Shown here in pieces: positions 36,501 to 47,503 of a stretch of 60,721 bases of DNA. Made by a program: the position numbers and the translations under genes. The notes beneath the pieces are model-generated. The model saw nothing but the letters and a program-made list of their open reading frames with translations. It was not told the origin of the DNA and made no database searches. The stretch covers positions 1-60,721 of the forward strand of contig VXIS01000296.1 of assembly GCA_008704415.1 (NCBI GenBank), in the 5' to 3' direction. The stretch is from Sphaerosporella brunnea (lineage: Eukaryota > Ascomycota > Pezizomycetes > Pezizales > Pyronemataceae). Position 1 is the stretch's first letter. Every line of letters begins with the position of its first letter.

Positions 36501-36779
36501 GTCAGGCTTGCCATCAGGTGTATCCAGTTCATGGAGGATAACTACACGCCGATCCAGGAAGAGGGGCAAGAGGCGGGTAAGGGCTGCCTCGACCGACCTG
36601 AGACGGCAGCTGTCATTGGTATTAAGGGTGCCAGTGTCGTGTTTACGGGGGTCCACGAGCTCAGAGAGAAGGAACACACCGATTGGGAGATGCGTCGTCC
36701 TCGCCGTGGTTTCTGGAGAGATCTTAAGTCTATCGTTGACACACTCTCTGGAAGGTATGGTGTTCCGGGCCAGGACTAG
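33549..36779 (+). CDS. ATP-dependent 6-phosphofructokinase (fungal two-domain type)
   Basis: Cytosolic phosphofructokinase, which makes fructose 1,6-bisphosphate and is the main glycolytic control point. Four exons join in frame: 33549-33595, 33798-35097, 35150-35464 and 35511-36779, giving 976 residues, the size of fungal subunits. An N-terminal glyoxalase-like domain (from [19 protein letters not shown]) is followed by the catalytic half: [46 protein letters not shown] and GHVQRGGT. The C-terminal regulatory half repeats the fold with altered residues: [63 protein letters not shown]. The first intron is long for this locus (202 nt); its acceptor at 33797 was chosen because it gives a continuous N-terminal domain. 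The other two introns are 52 and 46 nt. Alpha versus beta type cannot be assigned by eye. Confidence 0.95.
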
Positions 36780-37259
36780 AGAGAGCTTAGGGTCCTACCT
36801 TTTGTCTTTTCTGACTGTTGGGTTGCTTTTCAACTGCGGGCGGTGGAAAGGGTCTGGGTGGGGGGTGTTTTCCTTATGTTGTCATACGCGTTTGAGGGGG
36901 GATTGGTAAATACTGGGGACTAGATACTTTACTATATACACATGACTGTGAATGAATTTGATGATGGGGTTTGGTTTAGATGATATGCGAAACTTGAATC
37001 GCCAGCCGTAAACGAGAGTGATAGCCTATGACTAGACGTCCGGTGCGTTCCCGACGTCCCTTGAAAATCCGGGGGAAGGATTAGTTTTCACGCCAGGTCG
37101 TAGTCAGAAACGGCTACTCCTGGTTGAATTCATGAGCGTAGTGATCAAACGACCTGATTCGATGTCGCTTGTCAATCAAATGCTGTATTGTAGCCAAAGT
37201 ACATTCACTTGAGCTTCTCTACTTTGTCTGCCTGCCACATCATGGACCATCCATCCAAA
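36780..37259. other. Convergent 3' region
   Basis: Between the phosphofructokinase stop and the RPN9 stop. Contains the 3' untranslated regions of both genes; nothing else is supported. Confidence 0.6.
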
Positions 37260-38497
37260 TTACGCCACAACGGTTTCCGCAAGCTTCTCCTCCATGTATT
37301 CATTCAGCTTGCTCACGCTTGAATCCCACTCCATCAACCTCTGGCGCATGTTCTCAATCTGGTTCTTGTCCAAGACCTTGGGCTGTACCCACGAGATCCT
37401 GGCCACACCAGCAACCTGGTCGATGCTGCCCCGCACCAATCCTTCGCTCAGCGCCTTCATCAGCAGATATTCCACCTCATCCGGCTGCACGCCAGTCTCG
37501 CGAGTGATCGTATCGAAGCTCAAGGCACGGTCGTGAGGCGGCCGTCGGAACACGGCCTCAGTCAGGGCAGAAAGACACAGTTTCTGTCTAAGAAACTGTT
37601 GCTTTTCCTTGAACAGCGGCTGCTTATCGAGATGGCCGAGCAACGCATTGTACTTTCCGAGGTCGCCGGTGTTGAAAGCGAACAACAGATCACGGATCCA
37701 TGCATGCTCGGTGTCCAGGAGTGAGTCGAGAATGGGGTGTAGCAGCAGCTCTCCAAAGTTGTAGATCTTTTCGGAGAGTAGGGCAGCGATGGAGAGGTTG
37801 TAAGCGAGCTCGCATTGCTTGCTTTGCGGCAGCTCGTGGCTCTGCACGCAAGCGAGGTACAACAGGGCGTTCTTGTAGTAGGCCGAGAACTCGCGCTTAG
37901 TGCTGTAGTAGTCGCTGTTGACCCGGTAGAATGATGCGTGGACTATAGATTCCACACTGTCAAACCGATCCAAGATCTTCTCCGCTTCGTCCAGAGCTGC
38001 ACGGGCACCCTCAAGGTCCTCAAGACACAGCTTAATTCGGGCAACTTCGACGGTAGCGTAGACATAGGCATCTTGCGAGTCAGGGTTGTTGACTTTCCTG
38101 GAAAGAGATTCGAGGAAGCTGAGTGATTCTTGGTAGTCTTCCAGATATCGAACTATTAGTAAACGGTACAGAAATAAAGATGAAAACGATTGACTGAAAA
38201 TGTGGGAAGTATCTATTTACCACTGCACTGCTGACTAGCGGCCAATCCCAACTCCACCAGTTTCAACTGGTTGATCTTATCGGCAAACGTCAAGACAAAG
38301 TTCTTGAATAATGCGAGACGTTGTGGGCCGCTCTCTGGATGCTTAAAGAATTCGTCAAGAGAGTTTGTGAGCTGATGCCATAGTTTGCGCTCCCAGTGGT
38401 CTTGAAAGTCGAGGAAGAAAGACTGTAGCTCCGGTGGCGTGTGTTCCTCCCGCTGCTGCTCCAGGAACTCGGGGATGGGCTTGGGGTCGATATCCAT
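37260..38497 (-). CDS. RPN9: 26S proteasome regulatory subunit RPN9
   Basis: Rpn9/PSMD13, a PCI-domain subunit of the 19S lid that helps assemble and stabilise the 26S proteasome. Exon 1 (38497-38221) and exon 2 (38152-37260) join across a 68-nt intron (GTAAAT donor, TAATAG acceptor) to give 389 residues, matching yeast (393). The N-terminal part starts MDIDPKPIPEFLEQQ and continues with WERKLWHQLTNSLDEFF. TPR-like helices follow (YVYATVEVARIKLCLEDLEG), then the PCI domain in the last 160 residues, with EVEYLLMKALSEGLVRGSID and ISWVQPKVLD. The start is the ATG at 38497, the first in frame. I did not find a PACE (Rpn4-type) element upstream. Confidence 0.94.
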
Positions 38498-39287
38498 TGT
38501 GAATGTTGAGCGGTGGAGATGGGGGAAGGTGGGACGTGATGGGTTGAAGAGGTGTTGATGGTGTGGATTGTGGGGTTGACAGAGGACTCTGGAGTAGACC
38601 GCAATTAAAGTGGCGGTGTCGTAGCCACATAAGCTAACATCCCAGATCGCCTGGTCACAATTGATCACTCGGTTTAACCTCCAAAAGGTCCGATTACAAT
38701 ACATTCGTAGCCGTACCTAGTACCTTGAATGATACATTAATAATAGCCTTCGCATGTACGAAAATACTTGTTACCCCAAGCCGGGGGCCGGGTACTCCAA
38801 ATCGACATCGTGTTTCCGTCAAGCTAGTGCTAGTACTCTATGGATCCAGTTTGAGTGACCATCAATAGATCCATACCAAGTCTAGCCAAATCCGAACATG
38901 TAGGTACGTTGTCCTATCTCCTAGATCTTGGGCAACGATTGGATGCTATAGTTGCAGAGCTATACAAATTTCTGACTTTGAATCACGTGCTTGTGGTAAG
39001 GATTAGGAGCAAGAGAGTGGTTAACTATGGTCAGCATGGAGTGCTTTTCAAAGTATGGGTGTTGACCAAGAGACGTGTGATCAAGAGCAGTCAAAATTGG
39101 CAACCATGAAGCTTCGAAGCTTGACCGGTACTATCCATTATCCTGCAGGGATGGTAAGCCGTCAAGACCATGAATTCCTAACCAACATATATGCGACGAG
39201 AAAGCAATTCGTAGAACCCAATCCAACCAAGTGATATTCCGAAAAGCAACCAAAGAAAGTCTCGCACACATCAATCATGCTAAAACA
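38498..39287. other. Intergenic region
   Basis: Between the RPN9 start and the stop of the KDEL-receptor-like gene. No coding region is supported. Confidence 0.55.
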
Positions 39288-40249
39288 TCAAACCGACTGC
39301 TGCCTGATCAAGCCTTCCTCGGCATGGCTTTCCCTCTCCAGCTCGAGTTCATCCTCACTCTCGTCCTCGTCCTCGCCCTCGACCTCGAAGTCGTCGGCGC
39401 TGACGCTCAAGCCGCCACCTCGCCAGCCGCCACCGGTTCTCCGCTCGCCGCTGCCCTTGCCCACGTCGCCGCCCACGAGTCTTCCCAGCACCAGACCGCG
39501 TGCGAACTCCTCGCCGTCCAGCACGCCGCCGCCACTGCGCAGCTTCACCTTCTGCCGGCGGTAGTAGATCCACGCGAACTCGATATAGAAGCACGTCTGC
39601 AGGATGCCGAAGATTACAGCTACCGGCTCGAAGAACCCATCCTTCTTATCCGCCCACCGCACGATCCAGTTCAGGATGTAGAGCGCTCTGTAGGAGCCCA
39701 GCGCGAGCAGGTAGTAGCTGTTTATAACCGTTGGCACGCTGGTGTGCGCTAGCAGCGTCAGCTGCGGAAGTACCGCGAGCGACTCTAGGATCAGGGAGAA
39801 GTCGCGGAAGGTGTCCAGCCAGCTCCAGGGCAGCTTTTTGTCGCGGAAGATGGCCTGGAAGATCGGCGTGCTGATGGTCGAGAAGACGAGGATGTAAAAG
39901 CTTAGTCGCCATTGAGACTCGGATTCGCGCGACCGTGGGTACACCCGTAGCATTAGGTACAGGATGTAGAAGGAGGTGAGGATGTACGTGATCTTGAAGA
40001 GCGTGTTGTAGACGTTGTGGAAGGGGCTGTAGAGGAAGAGGTCCAGGTAGCGCGTTAGGAATACGAGGCAGTAGAGGGCTTGCGTTAGGAGGGATACGCC
40101 TGAATTGTTGTTTGTTAGCTTTGAAGCGGAGGTGGGAGGAGAGGATACGCACCCTCGGCACTCTTGTGGATGTGGACTGTCGTGATTAGGATCAGCTTGC
40201 TCGACAGATGGCAGGCATCTGCGAGCAGCCGGAACACGTTAAACATCAT
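39288..40249 (-). CDS. KDEL receptor-like (Erd2 family) membrane protein with acidic tail
   Basis: A seven-helix Golgi/ER protein of the Erd2 (ER lumen protein retaining receptor) family. Exon 1 (40249-40153) and exon 2 (40099-39288) join across a 53-nt intron with a GTGCGT donor to give 302 residues. Family motifs: MFNVFRLLADACHLSSKLIL at the N-terminus, SLLTQALYCLVFLTRYLDLF, then FSLILESLAVLPQL and SYRALYILNWIVRW. Classical Erd2 is about 212 residues; this protein carries a C-terminal extension of about 85 residues, glycine-rich and then strongly acidic (EVEGEDEDESEDELELE). The Erd2 core is divergent (LLTQALYCLVFLTRY against the usual LKTQELY), so it may be a second Erd2-like protein rather than the HDEL receptor itself. 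Confidence 0.88.
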
Positions 40250-40595
40250 CTTGTGATATCTCTACGCCGGCCGTAGCGATGCGTGTGGTTGTTTTTGTTG
40301 CCGTCGCTGCGCTACTGATGATTAGCTGATGGGAGAGTCTGTTGTTGGTGGATGACGCGGCTGGAGAGGTGGCCGCTTTGAAGTTTCTCGTTCAGCCGCA
40401 CACGTGATCTCGGGCGTCGAGGGCGAGTGACTTTTTGTGCTACATGGAAGACGGGAATTCCTTGATAATATTATACAAAGAAGCAGCTCATAACACTATC
40501 ATAGATAAATGAAAAAAAGACAGACACCAGATAGCAAACCACCAAAAAAAAAAAAAAAAAAAACTCCAAAATACACCCAACTTTTAACCCTGCTA
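40250..40595. other. Short intergenic region
   Basis: Between the Erd2-like start and the DUF1479 stop, both minus strand. Includes an A run at about 40544-40563, just beyond the DUF1479 stop codon. Confidence 0.6.
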
Positions 40596-42699
40596 TTACC
40601 AACCCATGGCTTGGTTCGCCTCGCGGACGGCTTCCTTCTCTCCTTCTGCCATCCCCTCCATCACTTCCCACCCCTTCGTTCCCATCCCCATCTCCCTCCC
40701 ACTGGCAGCTTCCTTCTCCCACTGCACACATCCCTCAAACCCAGCCTCTCCAACCCCTGGCTGCCCCGCCCCCGGAAAATCTGGCGGCACCCCACCCGTC
40801 AAAGCCGCCTCCTTCTGTCGCTTCAAATACTCCGCATTACTCTTCGTAAGAGGGGTGGTGGGGATGTAAAACACACTCGCATCACTGACGCCCTTATGCT
40901 CACGATCGACCGAGTGGATCGTGTCGCAATGCCACGCAACATAATCTCCGGGCTCGACGCGGGGAATGCTGACCATCCCTTCAGCCAGTCTCAAGTGCGG
41001 ATGCAGCTCTTCGCTAAGCTCCTGACAGGCACCCATCGCGGCACCCTCGAACCTTGCCTGCGCGGGCTCCTCCACCCTACCATCGGCATTCATAAACGGC
41101 CGCATCAGCCAGTACGCAGTCGCCTCCTTGAGCGCGGGAAACAACTTCAGCGTGCCCTCTCCCGGCCCGGTGGAAGAAAGACTCAGCCATCCCTGAAACA
41201 TCCTAAACATTGCGCACGCGCCGGCGCCGTTGTACAGATCCATGCGCGCATCCACGCGATGCGCGGCGTCAAACGGATCGTACTCCTCCCACGCACCGCG
41301 CCACACCTTCGAGTAAACCCGGCTATATGTGGGGTCTTCCCAGCGCTCCAGGCTGCCGCCATCCACGTGGGGCCCCAGCGCGAAGCCGGCGTCGCCGGGG
41401 AGCCGGATCCGCAGACGGTCCGCGTAGGTTAGCGTGTGGGTGGTGCTGATCTTGGTTGAGGGCGAGGAGCTGTGCCAGAGGTTTTGCAGCCAGCGTTGGG
41501 TCGAGAGCAGGTTTGGATGGCTCCTGGCAGCCACCTGCGGTGGGGACCAGTACAGCTCGTACACAGCCGGACTGTCCTTGGGAAAGGCTCGCACGCGTGG
41601 CGAGTTGGCGTCGATGTAGCTCTGCGTTGCAGATTTGAGGGAGAGGGCGAGTGATGGGGGGAGCACCTGGCGGATGTGTACCGCTCCTGCTTTTTTTATG
41701 GCGGCTAGCGTCGAGGGTGACAGCGGCTGCGAGAGAGCTGTGAACGGGATGGACGGGATTATCGACGGCCCTGTGTGATGGATCTCATCGATCCTGGAGG
41801 AGAGGGCGGGAAGCAACCGCCGCCAGGAATGCTCCAGCGCGGTTTTGTTGTGCCCGATCAATTGGCTCTTGATGGCAGCGAAGCGAGTAGGCAGCTCAAA
41901 AAAAAACACACAAAACACAAAACAAACAAAACAAAACAAAAAAAACCAACAACAAAACACAAACAAAAAAAAAAAAAAAAAAAAAAACAAAAAAACCCAA
42001 CAAAAAAAACAAAAAAAACAAAAAAAAACCAAAAAACAAACACACCCAACAAAAAAAAAACAAAAAAAAAAAACAAAACAAAAAAAAAAAAACACAAAAA
42101 AACAACAAAAACCACAAAAAACAAAAAGGTCGAGAGCAGGTTTGGATGGCTCCTGGCAGCCACCTGCGGTGGGGACCAGTACAGCTCGTACACAGCGGAC
42201 TGTCCTTGGGAAAGGCTCGCACGCGTGGCGAGTTGGCGTCGATGTAGCTCTGCGTTGCAGATTTGAGGGAGAGGGCGAGTGATGGGGGGAGCACCTGGCG
42301 GATGTGTACCGCTCCTGCTTTTTTTATGGCGGCTAGCGTCGAGGGTGACAGCGGCTGCGAGAGAGCTGTGAACGGGATGGACGGGATTATCGACGGCCCT
42401 GTGTGATGGATCTCATCGATCCTGGAGGAGAGGGCGGGAAGCAACCGCCGCCAGGAATGCTCCAGCGCGGTTTTGTTGTGCCCGATCAATTGGCTCTTGA
42501 TGGCAGCGAAGCGAGTAGGCAGCGGTGGTATCTTCACACCGGAAAGGGATGGGAAGACTGAGGATATGTCGCCCATAGCCTTCTGAATGCCGGCATTCGT
42601 TGCGGCCATCGAACCGATATTTCGGCCAGCAGTGGTGGTGGTGGTGGTGGTGGTGAGAGCCTGCAAGGCTCGCGGTCGGAGTAAGCGGGCGGATGACAT
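40596..42699 (-). CDS. DUF1479 (YbiU-like) oxygenase, interrupted by internal duplication
   Basis: A DUF1479 protein, a family with an Fe(II)/2-oxoglutarate-oxygenase-like fold (E. coli YbiU); substrate unknown. Motifs include PHVDGGSLERWED and WHCDTIHSVD, which supply likely metal histidines and an aspartate. The N-terminus (MSSARLLRPRALQALTTT) looks like a mitochondrial presequence. As given, the gene is split: a segment of about 397 nt occurs twice (41499-41895 and 42128-42523), separated by 231 nt of only A and C. The upstream copy lacks one C near 42197, so translation from ATG 42699 frameshifts and stops early. Using unique 5' sequence plus one full copy gives an uninterrupted frame of 491 codons, the family size, which argues that the duplication is either recent or an assembly error. 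Confidence 0.85.
41499..41895. repeat. Direct repeat copy 1 in DUF1479 gene
   Basis: Identical to 42128-42523 except for one extra C in a CC run near 41569. This copy keeps the reading frame of the DUF1479 protein open. Confidence 0.95.
41897..42127. repeat. 231-nt tract of only A and C
   Basis: Low-complexity sequence with no G or T at all, made of A runs broken by one to three Cs with no fixed period. It sits exactly between the two direct copies in the DUF1479 gene. The ORFs crossing it (lysine-rich one way, phenylalanine-rich the other) are meaningless. Confidence 0.95.
42128..42523. repeat. Direct repeat copy 2 in DUF1479 gene
   Basis: Second copy of the 41499-41895 segment, one nucleotide shorter, contiguous with the true 5' end of the DUF1479 gene. 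The missing C shifts the frame. Confidence 0.95.
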
Positions 42700-43466
42700 T
42701 TTTCAGTTCGTTGAATTCGAATTATCGCCAGGAAGAGGAAGTGGCATATCCATTTGCATTTATATCAACTGCCGTGGCGTATAAGCAAACAGGTGGGGGT
42801 TACACTGTTTGGGCCGTTTGGGCCATTGCCGCATGTTTCCTGCGGTATTATATTTCCTGATCCGGAAGAGCTTCCTGCAAACCACTTTGCGCTCTAAGGG
42901 TAAGGGTCGGTGAGAAGAGGAAGGGAGAGAGGCTCCTCGAGCTCTACTCCACAGGAACATAGGCGACGGCGTGCGGACTCCCGGTGCGGTTTCAGCGAGT
43001 GGCCGACAGGCTGTGACGACATGCCTAGGAGTGATATTCCATGACGGCGTCCATGCAGCCCACTTTGTTTGTCGCCACCTGCGATCGTCAATTTATCCAT
43101 TCCGGCGATTTGCATCGGCTCGTCGTCGGTTCTGATACTGCAAACAAAAACAGAACCCCCCCCACTTCCCTTCCATAATATTCGCTCTCCACCTCCGGAT
43201 CCCATCAGCCCTCCTCGCTGCGCATCCCCGTTGCCTATTGTGGGAACCATTCTTCGCAGCCAACGCGGTAGTTTTACCCTCTCTCGCCACCTGCCACAGA
43301 ATTATACCCATCTCTTCTCCACCGCCCGACTTTTACTCCCATTCCCAGCTCTAGCCGTGGAAATACTTCCCCATCGAGCAAGCCAGCTTCCTTCTAGATC
43401 TCCTACCCGCAACCCTCATATCGCCCGAAACTTATCCCTGCACTTGGCACGAGACCAACCAGCAAA
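42700..43466. promoter_or_regulatory. Divergent promoter of DUF1479 gene and Zn2Cys6 regulator
   Basis: A 767-bp spacer between two divergent start codons. The side facing the transcription factor is CT-rich. The arrangement makes co-regulation possible, but no specific operator such as paired CGG triplets stands out. Confidence 0.45.
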
Positions 43467-45326
43467 ATGACCACCGTCGTCTTCGCCGCCAACAACGACT
43501 CCTACCGCAGACGCCGCCGTGCCCACCGCGCCTGTGAGCAGTGTAAACGCCGTCGCGTACGAAACCTCCCGCCCCCCCCCCAACTAAACTCCCACATTCC
43601 CCGCGCTAACTCCCCCAAGCGCCGCTGTGAACCTCCCTTTGAAAACCACGACCGTTGCGCTGGCTGCACACGCGATAGTATAGCCTGCAGGTAACACTCC
43701 GCACTCCCGCATCCGCAGCACAGCGCTAAGCGGCCTAGTCTCGTCCCCGCCTCCAACCCTAACCTGCCGCTGTCCCCCGCACCTCCAACCCCACCAGCCG
43801 ATGTCCTCGAACCGCCCAACAGCTGCCCCCGCTTTGTCGGTGACCTGAACCCGGAATCCGTTTTCCTTACCTCCTCGGCGGCGCCACAACAACGTGACCT
43901 AAGCTCGTGCGGCGTCTGGGCGTCTCCGCCGCCGCCGATCCAGCCGCCCTCTCGCCCACCGCAAAAGATCCCGCAGCACATGCCGCGGGCCTATGCCGCC
44001 TATCTGGAAAGCATCGACGCGTTTTCCCTACCTATTCTACGTATACGAGAGGCGTTGCTTTCAATCTATTTTGCCAGCGTGCACCCGCTCCTGCCGGTGT
44101 TGCCGGATGAATCCGTCTTCAGAGCTGAGCATGCAAAAAGCACCGTTTCCGTGCCGTTGCTGCATGCGGTGTTACTGGTCGCAGCGCGCCATGCCAGCGC
44201 AGCCCGCTTCCTCGCCGTTCCTCAGCGCAGATTTGCCGATACCACGGCGCAGAAGGTGGATGCCCTGCTGCACGGGGGGTGGGTGGAGAAGGACCGCGTG
44301 ACGCTGGTGCGTATCCACGCACTGCTGGCGCTCCATTCCGAAGGGCCAGGCGGGAACGAAAATGCAAGCTTGCATCTGAGCACCGCGGTTCATCATGCGT
44401 ATTCGATTGGCTTGCATCTGGCTCGTGCCGATATCGGCGCCGCGGAACAGAGACTGTGGTGGTGCCTCTGGGCGCTCGACGCCCTCCAGGCAAGTCTGTG
44501 TGGACGACCTGTCGGCGTTAGGAGAGAGGATGTTTCTGTCCCCTGGCCCGAGGCCGGCGGGGATGCATTCATGACGTTCCTAAACCTCGCCGCGATGCTG
44601 ACTGACGTGATCGCACTGTACCGTCCTGGCAACACACGGAAGGAGTGGGCCGAAAACCCCTGGCCATCGCTGTCCGAAGTAGTACCGGTAGGGCTACCGA
44701 AAGATATTTCGGACACACTAGCACTCTTTTACCACGCAGTATGCATCCTCTCCCACCGCACCGCTGGCACAAGCGGCGGGGAGGGGGAAGCAAGCTTCAT
44801 CCGTAGAATGAACAGCGCACACGCGGTGCTAGACCTCTTTCCGGATGCAAAGGCCACGCTGCCAATAGTGCCCTACAGCGTCTCGCTCGCGCTGTCGGCA
44901 TTCTTTTCCGCGCTCCGCTGCTACTGCGACGAACAACACCAGCACCTTGTGCGCTCGTGTGAGATCCTAGAGGACCTCGGTTCGCTGTGGTGGTTTGCGG
45001 GGGCGATGGCGCGGATGGGCCGCCAGGCGCTCGAACGCGTCGTCGTCAAAGAGGCTGCCGGGGTACTGCGCTGCCTCGGAGGCGAGGAGGAACAGAAGCC
45101 CGAGCACCAGCGTGCCCTTGTCGACCCGGTGGAGGACGCCGGCGTCGAGGCTTGGTTCCTCCAGCTCTTCCCCGACTTGGCGTTTCCTGCGAGTTTTGGA
45201 GATGCGGCGGGTGATGGCATGTGGGATTTTGGTGGCGGATTGTTGGCTGCTGGCGGTGGCTTTGCGGGCGCTGCATTTACTAGTGCTGCGGGCGGGTTTG
45301 CGGGCGGAGGCGGTGGCGGGGTATGA
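43467..45326 (+). CDS. Zn2Cys6 fungal transcription factor
   Basis: A Gal4-type binuclear zinc cluster regulator, nuclear. Three exons join in frame: 43467-43556, 43620-43690 and 43739-45326, giving 582 residues. Splicing the 63-nt intron 1 (which holds a C run) completes the cluster with spacing C-x2-C-x6-C-x9-C-x2-C-x6-C: CEQCKRRRRRC, then CAGCTRDSIAC. Intron 2 is only 48 nt (branch GCTAAG, acceptor CTAG) and leads to SLVPASNPNLPLSP. FVGDLNPESVFL follows, a stretch typical of one subgroup of these factors. The middle homology region (about 150-400) contains IYFASVHPLLPVLP, the stretch LHLSTAVHHAYSIGLHLARA and the usual WWCLWALDALQASLCGRPVG. The C-terminus is glycine/alanine-rich. Target genes are unknown; the divergent DUF1479 gene is a candidate. 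Confidence 0.92.
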
Positions 45327-45808
45327 TTACTTCTTGCTTGCTAAAAACCCTACTACTAGAAAAGAAAAAACAAAAGAAAAAAAAAAAGTCGAATTGACGA
45401 AGTGCATTGGGGGTGGTTGAGGAAGTAGTCTAGCGAGTGATTCACGATGAAGCACACGTTGGAACACGACAGCGACGTAAATGTTTGGTCGGAATATTAC
45501 AATGGAAACGTTTTTTTTTTTTTTTTTTTTTGTTTTTTTTAGATGGTGTTTTGAATAGGAAAGATGACGCTGCTGGTTGGCTGGTTTTGTGCCTGGTGTG
45601 CATCCATGAGAGAAAGCCGTAGAGTGATATCCGGATGAGGTACTGTGGTATCACCTCAGGCTTGAGCTTTGAAGCTTAAGCCGCTGTGGATGGTTCTCAT
45701 TTGACTACTAAATTTAAAGTGGAGGTAGCTTCACTGTCCACCCGAGTTTATCATACTCCCAGGACCACAGCACTTCACAAACCACCACCTACCTACCACA
45801 ACACAACA
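45327..45808. other. Intergenic region
   Basis: Between the Zn2Cys6 gene and the small membrane protein gene. Contains A-rich sequence at 45361-45387 and a T run at about 45511-45530. No gene is supported. Confidence 0.6.
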
Positions 45809-46198
45809 ATGCCGCGGCAACACCTCCGCCGCATCCCCTCCCCCCTCCTCCTCCGGCCCAAAAACCTCGGCCTCCTCCCGCGCCTCGTTGCGCTGGAACG
45901 TCGTGCTGCGCTTACGCATCCCACCACCACCGCGACCTTGCAGCAGTCCTCGGTGTTGGCACGGCTCGATGCGCTGGAGGCGCTGGTCTATACCCCGCGG
46001 GGAAGGAAGAACACGGGAAAGTGGTGGCTTGGCCTCGGCGTGGTTGCGATGCTGGGGCTTGGAGCGTGCGAGCTGCGGAGGGTGCAGAGGGTGCAGAGGG
46101 TGAGGGAGGTGGAGGTGGGCAGGAGACGCGGGGTTGAGATTGTGGGTATGGTTTTGGCGGGGGTCGTGGCGGGGGCGGTGGTGGGGGGGTGGTATTAG
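45809..46198 (+). CDS. Small membrane protein with two predicted helices (hypothetical)
   Basis: A 129-codon ORF starting at an ATG in good context (ACAACAATG). I do not recognise the family. The N-terminal half is basic and leucine-rich (MPRQHLRRIPSPLLLRPK), possibly an amphipathic or targeting segment, followed by a short predicted coiled segment (SVLARLDALEALVY). Two hydrophobic helices follow, WWLGLGVVAMLGLGAC and VGMVLAGVVAGAVVGG, separated by a charged arginine/valine/glutamate loop (RRVQRVQRVREVEVGRRR). It could be a mitochondrial or peroxisomal membrane protein; chance cannot be excluded for an ORF of this length in GC-rich DNA. Confidence 0.5.
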   Translation: MPRQHLRRIPSPLLLRPKNLGLLPRLVALERRAALTHPTTTATLQQSSVLARLDALEALVYTPRGRKNTGKWWLGLGVVAMLGLGACELRRVQRVQRVREVEVGRRRGVEIVGMVLAGVVAGAVVGGWY

Positions 46199-47503
46199 AT
46201 TGGGGATGGGGGATTTGATGGGCCATGCCCCCAGCTGTGAAGTTTGGCATCTGCATACTTGGTAGTCGCTATCAACATTACGATACATGTATGTACATAC
46301 ACTCGCATCACCACCCAAGCAGTAATTCTGCCGCTCTGAGAATAGACTGTAAACACGGCAGCCAGCAGCAGGATTCCAACTAACCCCAACCGACTCGAAG
46401 GGTTGGGCTGGAACTGCATTACGTTGAGATGCAGATGGATAGATGATCGGGAAACTGCAGGAACTCATGGGGCGTCAGGGAGAGTTCTTCGACACACGGG
46501 GGCGGCAAACAGACCCGGTGGATTGGCGGGTTTTTTGTGCTGGGGATTCAGGATTTTGATGTGAGGGAGGAAGAAAGGTAGCTGGGCTATGGGGATACCT
46601 TGATCTGACCTGGAACCTTTTCTGGTGAAGGTGAGCGACTATTTGCCACTCGAGCTCCGGTTGTGTTCAGTCCGCAATATTTCACGCCGGAAATTAAATC
46701 CTGGAGGTAGACGACCTCCAGCTGCTCCACGGCGGCTGCACACCCCGTGAGATGGCATGAACGCACCTAGCCGCCGAAGGTTTGAGTTGAACGCAGGGGT
46801 TTCGCATTCTGCAGGCTGCCGCCGGTGGGGTGATCTCGACACCGATTTCGATGATCTGAAACGAACGAGACGACGAGAGTAGCAGGGCGAAGTTCACAGT
46901 TAATCACTCGGTACTTTGTGACATCTTTCCAAGATAACAAATGATTCAACGTTCTGGCTGGCAGGTTTGCCATTTGGTCCGCCGGTGCGGTGGCGGAAAA
47001 TGAACAGTAAATGTCGTGCCTCGGCGTCTGGAATGCCTCAAGGCGCTCTACGCCCATATCATCCATCAAATCATGTCTCGTCTGTATTTCAGGTGATATT
47101 GTCAAGCTGCATTCCCGTCCCTCCCTATTCCCACAGGCCGAGAGCCCTGAAATTCTGCCTCGGTCACCTCGAGCCTCGTTGATTCTTGTGCATCACTCAC
47201 TTGCCTGTAACTATGTACGAGTGCAACTTAGTTCATAGACGCCACAACCATCACCTTCTCCTCGGGTCAGCAGTCAGAGTGTGTGCGGACGGGAGTCTGA
47301 AGTGGCGTGGGGGAACACGTAATCTGGCCTCCTGATCCTGATTATCACGAGCGGCTGAGCAACACAACCTCAAGGAAAGAGGTGCCCAAAAAATCGAATG
47401 AATCCTAGATACCGAGCAATCCAATAGTTCAACTCTCTCTATAAGCCTCTTATTGCCCAGCAGCTGGGACCTTCAGACACAGTTTACAAAGTTCGAACAG
47501 CCT
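46199..47503. other. Gene-poor stretch
   Basis: About 1.3 kb without a supported gene. Short ORFs on both strands show no family similarity that I can name. Confidence 0.5.

Noticed and set aside
40509..41432. 307-codon plus-strand ORF opposite the DUF1479 gene
   Set aside because: Begins in a poly-A tract and is an antisense shadow of a recognisable oxygenase.
41775..42282. Lysine-rich ORFs across the A/C tract
   Set aside because: They only translate low-complexity sequence and the flanking repeat in the wrong strand.
43502..43981. Glycine-rich minus-strand ORF over the Zn2Cys6 gene start
   Set aside because: Antisense to the zinc cluster exons and intron; no similarity.
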